Shown piece after piece: positions 24,818-33,725 of a DNA stretch of 37,451 nt. The notes below the pieces were generated by a model that saw nothing but the letters and a program-made list of their open reading frames with translations, made no database searches and had not been told where the DNA came from. Source of the DNA: Planctomycetota bacterium (GTDB taxonomy: Bacteria > Planctomycetota > Planctomycetia > JALXBF01). The stretch's first letter is position 1. Every line of letters starts with the position of its first letter. The stretch lies in the NCBI GenBank assembly GCA_026981825.1, contig JALSID010000437.1, positions 1 to 37,451 of the forward strand, read 5' to 3'. A program made the translations under genes and the position numbers.

Positions 24818-25024
24818 ATGGGGGAAGCAGAGGTCAGGGAATACCGTCGCTTCATCGAACTCTTGCCGCTGACCCTAGCGATTGCAGGCCTTTCGCCGGC
24901 CGATCCCGGTCGCTCCTTTACCGAAGACCAGCTCGAGGCTCGGGCAATGGTGATCAAACGCTCGTACAAGAAAGCCCGGGAGATCGTTCGCGACATCGTG
25001 GCTGCTGCGCAACAGAAGTCCTGA
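24818..25024 (+). CDS. Conserved-looking 68-aa protein upstream of the ECF sigma gene
   Basis: A 68-aa acidic-then-basic helical protein beginning MGEAEVREYRRFIELLPLTL and ending in a helix rich in Arg, Lys and Ala (VIKRSYKKAREIVRDIVAAA). GGGAGA lies 7 nt before the ATG. I recognise no domain. It is 109 bp before the ECF sigma gene on the same strand and may share its transcript. A TAAGAT -10-like box lies 50 nt upstream. Codon composition and a good ribosome binding site support a real gene; function unknown. Confidence 0.6.
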   Translation: MGEAEVREYRRFIELLPLTLAIAGLSPADPGRSFTEDQLEARAMVIKRSYKKAREIVRDIVAAAQQKS

Positions 25025-25133
25025 CGTGACCTGCACATCGCTCAACTCTCGCGCCTGTGGTGCCCGCGACCGGCAGGAGAAACGGGAACGAAACCCAACG
25101 GGCCGGGCACGGTATGGGGAGGAGGTAGCACCT

Positions 25134-25748
25134 TTGGGGCGTGCAGCCTTGTACGCTGACTTCACCGAAAAAGAACTGATCGATCGCAGTGTGCGTGGCG
25201 ACCGCGCAGCTCAGGAGGAGCTGGTGCGGCGTCTGGAGCCTTTGGTGCGCAGCACGTGTCGCCGCTATCTCGGCGGCGGGCCTGACGTCGATGACGCCGC
25301 CCAAGAGGTGTTCCTCCGCGTTTTCCGCAACTTGTACCGATGGGACGGGCGGCGGCCCGTCTATAGCTGGGTGGCGGCGATCGCGATCAACCTCTGCCGT
25401 ACGCTGCTTCTGGAGCGAGGCCGGCGCGGCCCGGTGCTCGAAACGAACGGCGACACAGCGGTCAGTGCTGCCCCCGTGGAAGTCGACGAGGAACTCGCCG
25501 ACGCCCTACGCGCCGCACTCGCGGAGCTGCGGCCGGAGTACCGCCGCGTGCTCGAGCTCTTCCACCTGGAAGGACTGCCTTACGAAACGATCGCCGAGAT
25601 GCTGGACCGACCGGTGGGCACCATTAAAACCTGGTTGCACCGCGCACGAGCAACGGTCGCCAGGTCGCTGGTCGCAGCAGGTTGGGATCCAACAACCGTC
25701 GGATCATCCCTGGTTCCGTTGGAAACGTTGAGCCACCGGGATGACTGA
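25134..25748 (+). CDS. ECF-type RNA polymerase sigma factor (sigma-70 family)
   Basis: A 204-aa sigma factor with region 2 (LIDRSVRGDRAAQEELVRR, then DVDDAAQEVFLRVFRN, which contacts core and the -10) and region 4 (GLPYETIAEMLDRPVGTIKT with the -35-binding HTH, then WLHRARAT). No region 3 is present, as expected for ECF factors. The start is taken as TTG at 25134, because AGGAGG at 25120-25125 lies 8 nt before it; upstream residues (from a GTG at 25026) are arginine-rich and unlike the family. The next gene, 45 bp downstream, is a zinc-finger membrane anti-sigma candidate, giving the usual ECF/anti-sigma pairing. The 68-aa gene lies just upstream. Confidence 0.93.
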   Translation: MGRAALYADFTEKELIDRSVRGDRAAQEELVRRLEPLVRSTCRRYLGGGPDVDDAAQEVFLRVFRNLYRWDGRRPVYSWVAAIAINLCRTLLLERGRRGPVLETNGDTAVSAAPVEVDEELADALRAALAELRPEYRRVLELFHLEGLPYETIAEMLDRPVGTIKTWLHRARATVARSLVAAGWDPTTVGSSLVPLETLSHRDD

Positions 25749-25793
25749 CACAACACCGTACAGCACTCGAAGTGCGCTGGGGACCACACTGCT

Positions 25794-26525
25794 ATGCGTT
25801 GCGAAGATTTCGAGCTAAGACTGAACCAACTCCTTGATCTGGGTGACCAGATCGAGGACCTGTCCTGGGATCCGGAGCTCCACAGGCATAGCGTCACCTG
25901 CCCGAGCTGCCGGTCGTTACACCGGGGCTACTGCCTCCTGCAGGCAGGGTTCGCCATGCTCGCAGCCGAACAGTGGAGCTCCGGCAGAGACGCACGCGAG
26001 CCCGAAAAACGGGTCGAGCAGTCATTGACCACCGACGCTTCCACGCCTGGATCCTCGACGCCTCGTGTCGCGATCTGGTCGGCGCGTACGCTCGCCTTTG
26101 TCTGCTCCGTGGGCATTGTCGTCGCCTTCACCTGCTTGCTGCTTGTTCGGGCACGGTTGCTGCCCCTTCCACACGGCGTGGGGAAACTTCTGGACGTGGC
26201 CACCCGGCGGCTCGAGAGACCGCAACCGATCAAGCCGCCCCGGCCGCTGCCCGAAGAGACCGTGCCCGGCGAGGCGGCGATACGCTCGCTCGTCTCGCGA
26301 GTGCCCTCCATAGCAAGCGACGTGCTCCAACGCGCCGTACCCGTGGATGAGGCCACCGGCGAGCCCCTGTGGCGAATGGTCTCCTATCTGCTCGATCCCC
26401 AGCCCCTCGATGACGCCCTCCCGGAGGGGGTCCTGCCAACGATGTGGTCCGAAGAAGAGCAAGAAGACGCGGCTTCAACGAGTCAGAACGGGCTTTGGAC
26501 CGGCTCCGAAGGTAGCAGCTCCTAG
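25794..26525 (+). CDS. Putative zinc-finger membrane anti-sigma factor
   Basis: A 243-aa protein. The N-terminal region has the H-x3-C-x2-C signature (His32, Cys36, Cys39 in RHSVTCPSCR) of zinc-associated anti-sigma (ZAS) domains. A single membrane helix follows (about 99-118, TLAFVCSVGIVVAFTCLLLV), and the C-terminal 120 residues, rich in Pro and Glu, should be outside the cytoplasm. It lies 45 bp after the ECF sigma gene on the same strand, so it most likely binds and holds that sigma factor at the membrane. The extracytoplasmic part shows no recognised sensor domain. The assignment is based on motif, topology and position together; sequence similarity to well-studied anti-sigmas is low. 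Confidence 0.75.
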   Translation: MRCEDFELRLNQLLDLGDQIEDLSWDPELHRHSVTCPSCRSLHRGYCLLQAGFAMLAAEQWSSGRDAREPEKRVEQSLTTDASTPGSSTPRVAIWSARTLAFVCSVGIVVAFTCLLLVRARLLPLPHGVGKLLDVATRRLERPQPIKPPRPLPEETVPGEAAIRSLVSRVPSIASDVLQRAVPVDEATGEPLWRMVSYLLDPQPLDDALPEGVLPTMWSEEEQEDAASTSQNGLWTGSEGSSS

Positions 26526-26538
26526 CCCCCTTGCCCCA

Positions 26539-26552
26539 CACAGCCGGCTGTG
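26539..26552. repeat. 14-bp perfect palindrome after the anti-sigma gene
   Basis: CACAGCCGGCTGTG is a perfect palindrome 14 nt after the anti-sigma stop codon, in the convergent gap before queC. It could form a short hairpin at a transcript end or be a protein-binding site; no T-run follows. Confidence 0.3.
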
Positions 26553-26785
26553 CCCGGAACACGTGTACCAGAGGCCCAGCAGGTGACACCGGCATCCGGC
26601 CGCCCCATCGGGGCCGTTGCCGTTCGCCAGCCCGTCCTCACACACCGAGCGAGGCGCGAACAACCAAGCTTGCGGCCGAATCCGACGCTGTTTCTGGCAA
26701 CTCCTACCCCCGCAGAGCTCTCTTCCGTGGAAGCCGGAACACAGGTAATGTGTCAAGGCAACGGTTCCCTACTTCTGCTGCTTCT

Positions 26786-27493
26786 TTAGCGCACCGCGTA
26801 AGGGATGGGATCTCTTACACCTACCGCCTCGAAACCGGCCTTGCGAAGCAGGCAGCTATCGCACTGGCCGCATGCCAGGCCCTCCGGCGTCGGATCGTAG
26901 CAGCTCCAGGTAAGCGATAGGTCGACGCCCAGCTCAAGTGCCCGGCGGACGATGTCCTCTTTGCTGAGTGTCAGCATCGGCGCCCGGATGCGAAACCGGC
27001 CCCGGCCCTCCACGGCCGCCCGCGTGGCCAGATTCGCCAGATACTCGAACGCGCGGAGATACTCGGGGCGGCAATCAGGATAACCGCTGTAATCGATACA
27101 GTTGGCTCCGATGAAAATGTCAAACGCCTCGATCACTTCGGCATACGCCAGTGCATGGGCGAGAAAGATCGTGTTCCGCGCCGGAACATAGGTGGGGGGG
27201 ATCCCGTGCCCAATCTCCTCGAGCCCGCGCCCCTTGGGCACGTCAGCATCGGTGGTGAGCGCCGATCCCCCGAACTGGGCGATGTCGAGCTTGACGATAC
27301 GGTGTTCCCGCACTCCCAGCGACTCGGCTACACGACGCGCCGCCTCCAGCTCTTTACGATGCCGCTGGCCGTACTCGAAGCTCAGTGCGTAGCACTCATA
27401 CCCTTCGTGGACGGCCACGGCCAGGGTCGTACTACTGTCCAGGCCGCCGCTCAGTAGGACGACGGCTTTTCGTCGATCTCTTGCAGACTCCAT
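26786..27493 (-). CDS. queC: 7-cyano-7-deazaguanine (preQ0) synthase
   Basis: A 235-aa protein of the PP-loop ATPase family that turns 7-carboxy-7-deazaguanine plus ammonia and ATP into preQ0. Motifs: [14 protein letters not shown] (PP-loop at 14-20), [26 protein letters not shown] (conserved P-x-R-N), [17 protein letters not shown], and a zinc site formed by Cys198, Cys208, Cys211 and Cys214 (SCYDP, then CGQCDSC). The ATG at 27493 (MESARD) starts the conserved domain; longer in-frame extensions upstream are arginine-rich and non-homologous. A TACAAT -10-like box on the minus strand lies at 27563-27568, about 70 nt upstream. With queF 2.4 kb away it indicates the queuosine pathway. It is convergent with the anti-sigma gene. 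Confidence 0.95.
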   Translation of the reverse strand: MESARDRRKAVVLLSGGLDSSTTLAVAVHEGYECYALSFEYGQRHRKELEAARRVAESLGVREHRIVKLDIAQFGGSALTTDADVPKGRGLEEIGHGIPPTYVPARNTIFLAHALAYAEVIEAFDIFIGANCIDYSGYPDCRPEYLRAFEYLANLATRAAVEGRGRFRIRAPMLTLSKEDIVRRALELGVDLSLTWSCYDPTPEGLACGQCDSCLLRKAGFEAVGVRDPIPYAVR

Positions 27494-27787
27494 CGACGCC
27501 ACATCCACTGCGGAAAAGTTGCGGGGTTCGACAAAATGTGATGGAGGGTTGGGGTGACCTGAATTGTACCGCTGCCCGAGCTCCGTCTCTCTCCGCTGCC
27601 GCGGCAAACGCGCCGCGTCCTGTCCCTGACGTTGAGGCGAACGGAACCTGGCCGCCAGCAGGCTCGCTGCCACGAAATCTGCTGCGCGAATGGTTGTGAC
27701 CGGCCCCCATGTGCTTCGAAATTCTGCGCAGAGCGCCGGGCTCCTGCTGAACTTCGCGGACAGGTAGGATCGCCCAGTCGCCCGGCC

Positions 27788-27822
27788 GATCGCAAGGCGG
27801 CGGCATGGACCGCCGCGCGATC
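27788..27822. repeat. Compound inverted repeat upstream of the M24 gene
   Basis: Outer arms GATCGC (27788-27793) and GCGATC (27817-27822) enclose a GC-only inner stem CGGCGG (27798-27803)/CCGCCG (27810-27815) with a 6-nt loop CATGGA. As DNA it is a strong operator-like dyad; as RNA from the plus strand it would lie upstream of the likely transcription start. Confidence 0.45.
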
Positions 27823-27823
27823 C

Positions 27824-27845
27824 GTTTGCCACTGCTTTGGCAAAC
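27824..27845. repeat. Perfect 8-bp inverted repeat overlapping the -35 box
   Basis: GTTTGCCA (27824-27831) and TGGCAAAC (27838-27845) form a perfect inverted repeat with a 6-nt spacer. The right arm contains most of the -35 hexamer TTGGCA (27837-27842), so a protein bound here would control the promoter. Confidence 0.5.
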
Positions 27846-27864
27846 GTTGGCCGTCTGGTAAGAT
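27837..27864 (+). promoter_or_regulatory. Putative sigma70-type promoter of the M24 peptidase gene
   Basis: TTGGCA (27837-27842) and TAAGAT (27859-27864) are separated by 16 nt. The -35 differs from TTGACA by one base. The predicted transcript starts near 27871, giving a leader of about 36 nt before the ATG at 27907. It is the best promoter match I found in the window. Confidence 0.5.
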
Positions 27865-27906
27865 TCAGGCACCGCCGGATTCCCCATATGGGAGACGCCG
27901 TTTGCC

Positions 27907-29073
27907 ATGGCTCACGATCACACGGAGACGGCCGGGATCACGCCCGAGGAGTTCCGGGAGCGACAGGAGCGTGTGCGGGCTCTCTGCCGTGAGCAGGGCT
28001 GGGACGCGCTGGTCGCGTTTGGACGGGCCTTCTACGATCGCCCGGGCGACGTCGCCTATCTCACCAATCACTTTCCCCCCTTCCCCACGACCCCCTTCTA
28101 CGGACGACACCGCGCGTTCGGCTATTCGGCGGTCGTGATCCCGACCGATGGCCCTGTGATCCTGTGCAATGACGGTCCCTATCGGCAGGATCTCGTTGTG
28201 GCGGACCGCGTGGTTCAGACCGGCAATCTGGGGCAAACGATCGCCCAGGAACTCGCCGCAGTGACCACGCCTCGCAAGCTGGGGGTTGCCGGTCTGGACG
28301 TGGCGCCTGCAGCGCTGATTTGGGAGTTTCAGGCGCACCTGCGGGACGTCGAGATAGCGGACGCAAGCAGCCACCTCTGGCGATGGCGGATGGCGAAGTC
28401 GCCGGCCGAACAGATCTTGTTGCGTACGGCTGCCCGGATTGCAGACGCCGGCCTGTCGGCCGCGATTGCGGCTTCAGAACCGGAAGTGCCGGAGACCCAT
28501 ATCTGCGCGGTGGGCACCGCGACAGCGCTTCGAGCGGGCGCGGATTTCGTGCGTTATTTGCGTGTGCACACCGGGCCGTGGAGTGAAGTGGGATCGCGCT
28601 GGCCACAGGCAACACGACGCGTCGTCGAGGAAGGAGACATCGTCTATCTCGACATCATCGGTGCCTTCCGCGGCTACCAGTTCGATGTGCTGCGTACAAC
28701 GGTTGCCGGCACCGCAACGAAGGAGGTGACCGCTCTTCTGGAAGCCACTCTCAATGCGCTCATGGCCGCGCTGGAAGCGGTCAAACCTGGTGCCGTGGCT
28801 GCAGACCTGTACCGAGCGATGAAGCGGTCAGCGGTTCGCGACGGCTTCGGCGACCACCTGGGGCCATTTGCAGGGCATGGCATCGGGCTGGACACCGTCG
28901 AACCACCGTTTATCACGGCAGAGGACGAAACGGTCCTGTGCGAAGGGATGGTACTGTGCATTGAGCCGAAGCTCGTGCTGCCAGGTGTGGGGGGCGCCAG
29001 CATCGAGTACGAAGTGATCGTCACATCGGCCGGGCCGGAAGTGATCACGGAACTGCCCGGCCGCCAGTGGTAA
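27907..29073 (+). CDS. M24 family metallopeptidase, Xaa-Pro aminopeptidase-like
   Basis: A 388-aa protein with the creatinase/Xaa-Pro peptidase architecture. The N-terminal domain (about 15-160) has GDVAYLTNH; the pita-bread catalytic domain has all five metal ligands: Asp249 and Asp260 ([18 protein letters not shown]), His324 (FAGHGIGLD), Glu353 ([10 protein letters not shown]) and Glu367 ([10 protein letters not shown]). It should cleave N-terminal residues before proline, or another small amide, using two Mn or Zn ions. No signal peptide is seen, so it is likely cytosolic. A promoter (TTGGCA-16-TAAGAT) overlapped by an inverted repeat lies upstream. The 3' end overlaps the convergent BatD/E gene by 29 bp. 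Confidence 0.9.
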   Translation: MAHDHTETAGITPEEFRERQERVRALCREQGWDALVAFGRAFYDRPGDVAYLTNHFPPFPTTPFYGRHRAFGYSAVVIPTDGPVILCNDGPYRQDLVVADRVVQTGNLGQTIAQELAAVTTPRKLGVAGLDVAPAALIWEFQAHLRDVEIADASSHLWRWRMAKSPAEQILLRTAARIADAGLSAAIAASEPEVPETHICAVGTATALRAGADFVRYLRVHTGPWSEVGSRWPQATRRVVEEGDIVYLDIIGAFRGYQFDVLRTTVAGTATKEVTALLEATLNALMAALEAVKPGAVAADLYRAMKRSAVRDGFGDHLGPFAGHGIGLDTVEPPFITAEDETVLCEGMVLCIEPKLVLPGVGGASIEYEVIVTSAGPEVITELPGRQW

Positions 29074-31492
29074 AATGCCCTACCGTCGAACCACGAAAGC
29101 CCTGGGGCACGACAGACTGCAGGTCCGCTGCGTTGCACCAGCCGATCATACCGTTCCCCAGGCGTACCCGCCACCATTCGCCCAGCCGTTGGTCGGCGTG
29201 GATCACGATTCCGGCCGGCAACGGGCCGCTTTCTAACCCGTCGTAGGAGACACCGGGACCGACGCGCAGGACTGTCGGCCTTAACACGACGAACCGAGCC
29301 GTGCGCTCCAAGGATGCAAACGCCAACATGTACAGTACGGCCACGGCCAGCGACACAGCGATTACCCCGAGGCCCCAACGCCGCACCAGCCGCCCCGCCC
29401 CCCCGATTCCGATGTAGAGCAGCCCCCATCCGATGAGCCACGGGGTCAGCCAGAGCAATTCCAGCTCTCGCAAGCTGAACACTTCGAGAACCGCGTCTGC
29501 CAGCCGATCGATGCGGCCGCGGTGGAGCTGAACGAAGCCCGCCGGAGCGGACTGTTCGAGCTGTTGTCGGGCTGCCGCCAGATTACGGAGTAGCCCCCGG
29601 TCACGGGGGATATAGAACCGGGCAGTCTCGTAAGCGGCGATCGCCTTGGGTAGTTCCCCGGCGTAGAGGTAGCAATTGCCCAGGTTGAAGAAGAGGTAGC
29701 CGTTCTCCCACCCTTCCGCCGCGACCGCTTCGTACTCGGCCGCCGCCAACCGGTAGAGTTGTCGGCGCTGATCGAGTTCGCCGGACAGCGCGGCCGCCTT
29801 TCGCACAATCGCCGCCGCCGACTCCAGTCGCGACCGAGCGGAGGGCAAGGTGAGCGTGGTCATCAGGGGCACCAGGGGGGCAACGAGGAGCAGAACAGCC
29901 CTACCGCCTGCAATACCCCCTCTTTCGGACCGAGACCTCGTCAGCGCGGTGGCGAGTCGCTCGACCACGCGCGCCCACCGCTGCGGTGCCCCTGGGGGCA
30001 GTTCCGCCCGGCCAAAGCGGACCGCTTCACACTCCCGAAGCACCTGCGCCACCTCGCGGAACAGTTCCGGCTGATCAGTCTGCGCCATCCACGACTGCAT
30101 CTCGTCTGCCATGACCTCACCGGGGGCGGCGTCGACCGCTACAGCTAATAACCGCCCCACGGCGTCCCGCACGCGCGCAGCGGCCTGCTCCGGCGAGAAC
30201 GTGTCCAAGTCGCGCACCAGACGACGCGCCGCGCGAACAGCACGCCGCCTGGCGCGCGATTGGGGATCGAGCAGCGTGCGGCACAGCATGGCCCTGCCGG
30301 CCACCCCAAGCACCAACAGCACGCCAGGAGCAAGGAACAACACGATCAGATCACTCACACGCCGAATCAGCGGCCCGTGCTGGCTAAGCAAATCGTCCAC
30401 CGGCCGGTTCCGCGCCAACGTGTTGCCTGCGGTATCAGCCCCCCCGGATCCGGCCGAGTCAGACTCATCGCGCGGAGCGATGGAAACCATCTGCACAGGC
30501 TCTACATGGATGGGAATCGCCCTGGTCGCCACCGTTTGGTACGCCGCAATCGACGGGTCGAAGTAACTCCACAGGATGGGTGGAATCCGATCGGTGTCCG
30601 GAGACCTGGGGCGGATGCGGAATACGAAGAACCGCTTGGCCCCCTCTGTGCCGCTATCAACGGGCTCCTCGTAGACGCGGAACTTTTCCCATCCGGGGGA
30701 GTGTCCCAGCCGAGGCGGTCCGAACCGCGTCAGGTCCCCGTCCCCCTCGACTACCACGCGCAGGCTAATCGGTTCCCCGACCCGAACATCGGTCGGATCC
30801 GCGGTCGCCTGGATCTTGAACCGGCCTACAGCCCCCGTGAACGTAGGGGGGCGACCGACGGACGGAAGCGGCTCGATCCTAAATACCAGCTTGTTCGACT
30901 GGACGAGCACCGGTTCGCTGAGGAGCTGAATTCGGCGACCGGCCACGGGCTCCGCACGCCGGCATATCTCACCGGTCAGATGGACCGAAAGCGGCGTTGT
31001 GGTCCCGACACGCACCGCGCGATAAGGCAGCGACAGGCGGTAGCGGTAGACCCGCCCCCCTCCAGGTAGCTCGAGCAGAGTGCGATCGAACCGCACCGGA
31101 CGCTGAAATTGTTCCACGTCCACAAAACCAGGATGCAGAGCACTGAACAGGTCCTCCTGGAACAGGTCGTTGATCAGGAAACCGACTCCGTCCGACGCGA
31201 CGCGGTCGCGCAGGTAGTCCTCAAGATCAACCGTCAGTTCAAGCCATCGCGTACCACGAATCCACGGGACCAGCAGTCGCGGTGGACTTTCTGGGAGGAT
31301 CGGGTGCACCGACAGCCACTCGTCGCCCAGTTTCAGGGCGGGCAAGAGCACGTCGATATGGACGCGCACAACCTGGCCCTCGAACAGGCTGGTATCGTCC
31401 GCCTGAAGTTCCACCCGTACATCGGGCTCCGTACCGGCAAAAGCGCCGGCCATCAGGAGCGTCCAGCTTATGGCAATCAGCCAGATTCTCAC
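29045..31492 (-). CDS. BatD-BatE fusion: beta-rich exported domain, TPR and SH3b
   Basis: An 815-aa membrane protein. The order of parts is: signal peptide (1-19); BatD-like beta-rich region (about 25-340, with VRVELQADDTSLFEGQVVRV, and ADPTDVRVGEPISLRVVVEG as the oxygen-tolerance BatD repeat); membrane helix (380-403); a cytosolic basic stretch; a second helix (530-548); TPR-like repeats (about 570-645, YLFFNLGNCYLYAGELPKAI); two helices (678-697, 706-727); and an SH3b module (733-795, LRVGPGVSYDGLESGPLPAG). The first half corresponds to BatD and the second to BatE, which are separate genes in Bacteroidota. It is the last gene of the moxR-bat unit. Its 3' end overlaps the convergent M24 gene by 29 bp. 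Confidence 0.85.
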   Translation of the reverse strand: MRIWLIAISWTLLMAGAFAGTEPDVRVELQADDTSLFEGQVVRVHIDVLLPALKLGDEWLSVHPILPESPPRLLVPWIRGTRWLELTVDLEDYLRDRVASDGVGFLINDLFQEDLFSALHPGFVDVEQFQRPVRFDRTLLELPGGGRVYRYRLSLPYRAVRVGTTTPLSVHLTGEICRRAEPVAGRRIQLLSEPVLVQSNKLVFRIEPLPSVGRPPTFTGAVGRFKIQATADPTDVRVGEPISLRVVVEGDGDLTRFGPPRLGHSPGWEKFRVYEEPVDSGTEGAKRFFVFRIRPRSPDTDRIPPILWSYFDPSIAAYQTVATRAIPIHVEPVQMVSIAPRDESDSAGSGGADTAGNTLARNRPVDDLLSQHGPLIRRVSDLIVLFLAPGVLLVLGVAGRAMLCRTLLDPQSRARRRAVRAARRLVRDLDTFSPEQAAARVRDAVGRLLAVAVDAAPGEVMADEMQSWMAQTDQPELFREVAQVLRECEAVRFGRAELPPGAPQRWARVVERLATALTRSRSERGGIAGGRAVLLLVAPLVPLMTTLTLPSARSRLESAAAIVRKAAALSGELDQRRQLYRLAAAEYEAVAAEGWENGYLFFNLGNCYLYAGELPKAIAAYETARFYIPRDRGLLRNLAAARQQLEQSAPAGFVQLHRGRIDRLADAVLEVFSLRELELLWLTPWLIGWGLLYIGIGGAGRLVRRWGLGVIAVSLAVAVLYMLAFASLERTARFVVLRPTVLRVGPGVSYDGLESGPLPAGIVIHADQRLGEWWRVRLGNGMIGWCNAADLQSVVPQGFRGSTVGHFTTGGRAVP

Positions 31493-31564
31493 GGTCCGAC
31501 CCGTGCGTCTGTCGCAAACGTTGGTCGCCTCACGCCGTTATCCGCTGCTATCAAGCGCCGTCGC

Positions 31565-33643
31565 TCACCAATCCTTCTCGGCGCGGGGCACATACACTCG
31601 AAACCGGCGTTGGAGCCGCGCGCGGTCCCGCTCCAATAGTCTCTGCATCTCGGCCCGCAGGCGATGCAACGCATCGCTCGGTTGATCAGATTGCTCACGG
31701 CGCCCCTGCGGGAACGTCGGAGCAGGCTGGCCCTCGAGTTCTTCAAGCCGTTCCCCCTGCCGTCGGTTCTCCTCTTCCGACCTCTGCCCATCCGGCTGGG
31801 GCCGCTCGGTGCGCGGCGAGCTGTGCTGCCGCAGGTTGGGCTGTTCCGACCGTTCTTGCTCCTGTCCCTGCTGCCGGTTCTCGTCCCCCTGTTGCCGCTG
31901 CCCCCCTGATTCGTCTTCGCGTCGCTGCTGCCCTCCCGAACGGTCCCGACGCTCGTCCCCATCGCGCCGTTTGGCACGCTCCTCCTGCTCCTGCCCGGCT
32001 GCGCTCTGGCGGGGCTGTTCGCGCAGTTTGGCCAGCAAGCGACGAGTCATTTCCAGGTTCCAGCGGATCCGCCGCTCGAACTCGCTCACCGTCGCCGGCC
32101 GCTCCCGAACTCCGTCTAACACGTCCTTCAGCGCGCTCTCCGTCTGCTCGGGGGCAGCCCTAAGCTGAGCGAGGGCGTCGCTCAACAGAGCGTCGGCGCG
32201 CTCGAGCAGACCGACCGCGCTCGACCGTTCACCCGCCACCAGTGCCTCCTCTGCTTGCCGGAAGGTTGCCGTGCCCGCCGAGTAATTGATCAACGGATGG
32301 ACGGCCAAGGGAGCGTACCTGCGCGCGTCAAGGAAACGATGGGCGGCTTCCCCCCAGAGGCGGTGCTCTGCAAGGAGGGCCCCCACCTCATAAAGGGACA
32401 GCCACCAGGTCGGGTCCTCGTTCACGGCAAGCTGCAGTAAAGTCCGGGCTTGCTCGTGGTTGCCGCTGCGGTACGCGTCCAGAGCACGCCGCAGGAACCG
32501 TTTGGCCTCCGCGCGATCGCGCCGGCGCGGCACATCCTGTCCCGACGGCCCGGCCCCCAACCCCGTGAGCAAAACCAGACTGCCAAGCGCAACCGCGACA
32601 ACCGCCAGCCCGCGTGCCGGACTCCGCCAGCCATGCCCAGGCGATCCTGGGAAACCCATCATCGTCTCTGCAACAAGCAGAAGCAGTGCCGGCGCCAGGA
32701 ACCAGACGAACCGTTCGGTGGGCTTCTGGTGCAATTCCTCGGCGCGACGTTTCTTCGGCCGCTGCCAGACCGCAACCTCAAAGAACTGGGCCGCATCCAG
32801 CGGCGCCGTACGAGCTGCTACAAACACCCCGCCTGTGGCTTGCGAAATCCGCCTCAACGGTTCCCCATTGGCCACCGTCCGCACAATCTCGCCGTGGTAA
32901 CGGAGGTACCGCTTCGTTCCCCTGCTTGTCTGTACCGGGATTTCGGCCCCGCGTCGGTCATCCCCACGAAGGATTGCGTGAACGACAACCCCCTTGCGTT
33001 TCAGCTCCTTAACAACGCCGGCAAGGTCGCTGCCGAAGTCATCCCCGTCGCTGACCAGGATAATGTCGCGGTAGCTCTCGGTTCTGGCGTCAAACAGCTC
33101 CAGCGCCTTCCGCAGGCCCGATTCAATGTAGCTGCCCCCGCGGGCCGCCATCGACGGATCCAGTCGCTCAATCTGCCGCCGCACATAACCGAACGATTCC
33201 GTAAGCGGCGAGAGCTTCCTGCCATCGCCGGCAAACGCTACCAGCCCAATCCGACACCCCCCTCGCTCCTGGGCCGCATCCACCACGTCCAGAAGATCGG
33301 TTCGGGACCGTTCCAACCGACTGGGCGATACATCCTCGGCCAACATGCTTCGCGACACATCCACCACCAGGACAACATCTCGGCCCGATCGTACGACCAC
33401 GCCCACTTCGTACCCCCAGCGCGGAAGGGCGGTGGCGAAAAGGAGCAGTGCGACACCGCCGGCCGCCAACAGCGCACGGCCAACTACGAAGCTGCGCACG
33501 GGCCAGTCCCCGGCGGCCCGCCAGAACTTCTGAGCAGCTCTGTGGCTCAGATACGTGCCGAGCCAGACGCCGATCAAGGCCACCGCAGCCCCGACCGGAG
33601 CCAGCCAAACCAGCAAAGGATGCCCAAAGTCAATAGACCACAT
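31565..33643 (-). CDS. BatB-BatC fusion: VWA domain plus TPR and low-complexity tail
   Basis: A 692-aa protein. Two N-terminal helices (about 10-30 and 54-74) are followed by a VWA domain with the MIDAS motif DVSRS (95-99) and VSDGDD (197-202); a further pair of helices lies at about 312-330 and 345-364 (BatB part). Then TPR-type repeats (about 380-490: RRALDAYRSGNHEQARTLLQ, YEVGALLAEHRLWGEA) correspond to BatC. Residues about 543-655 are an extraordinary low-complexity tract dominated by Gln, Arg, Glu and Gly, and the tail (DALHRLRAEMQRLLERDRAR) is a basic coiled helix. It lies 83 bp after batA and 73 bp before the BatD/E gene in the same direction. The VWA partner of a MoxR ATPase is the expected role. 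Confidence 0.87.
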   Translation of the reverse strand: MWSIDFGHPLLVWLAPVGAAVALIGVWLGTYLSHRAAQKFWRAAGDWPVRSFVVGRALLAAGGVALLLFATALPRWGYEVGVVVRSGRDVVLVVDVSRSMLAEDVSPSRLERSRTDLLDVVDAAQERGGCRIGLVAFAGDGRKLSPLTESFGYVRRQIERLDPSMAARGGSYIESGLRKALELFDARTESYRDIILVSDGDDFGSDLAGVVKELKRKGVVVHAILRGDDRRGAEIPVQTSRGTKRYLRYHGEIVRTVANGEPLRRISQATGGVFVAARTAPLDAAQFFEVAVWQRPKKRRAEELHQKPTERFVWFLAPALLLLVAETMMGFPGSPGHGWRSPARGLAVVAVALGSLVLLTGLGAGPSGQDVPRRRDRAEAKRFLRRALDAYRSGNHEQARTLLQLAVNEDPTWWLSLYEVGALLAEHRLWGEAAHRFLDARRYAPLAVHPLINYSAGTATFRQAEEALVAGERSSAVGLLERADALLSDALAQLRAAPEQTESALKDVLDGVRERPATVSEFERRIRWNLEMTRRLLAKLREQPRQSAAGQEQEERAKRRDGDERRDRSGGQQRREDESGGQRQQGDENRQQGQEQERSEQPNLRQHSSPRTERPQPDGQRSEEENRRQGERLEELEGQPAPTFPQGRREQSDQPSDALHRLRAEMQRLLERDRARLQRRFRVYVPRAEKDW

Positions 33644-33725
33644 GGTTGCGCCAACGCTCTCTTTGCCAGGCCAGTCAGTCTCCGCCGCTCTGCGGCCAGC
33701 CCCGTCTCTCCCCGCACCCTGCTAC

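Larger units (their letters stand above)
27494..27906. promoter_or_regulatory. Divergent intergenic region with two inverted repeats, queC/M24 gene
   Basis: About 0.4 kb. It carries the queC -10-like TACAAT (minus strand) and, for the M24 gene, two adjacent inverted repeats and a promoter, each listed separately. Open frames across the region are shadow-like. The density of symmetric structure near 27788-27845 is unusual for this window. Confidence 0.45.
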
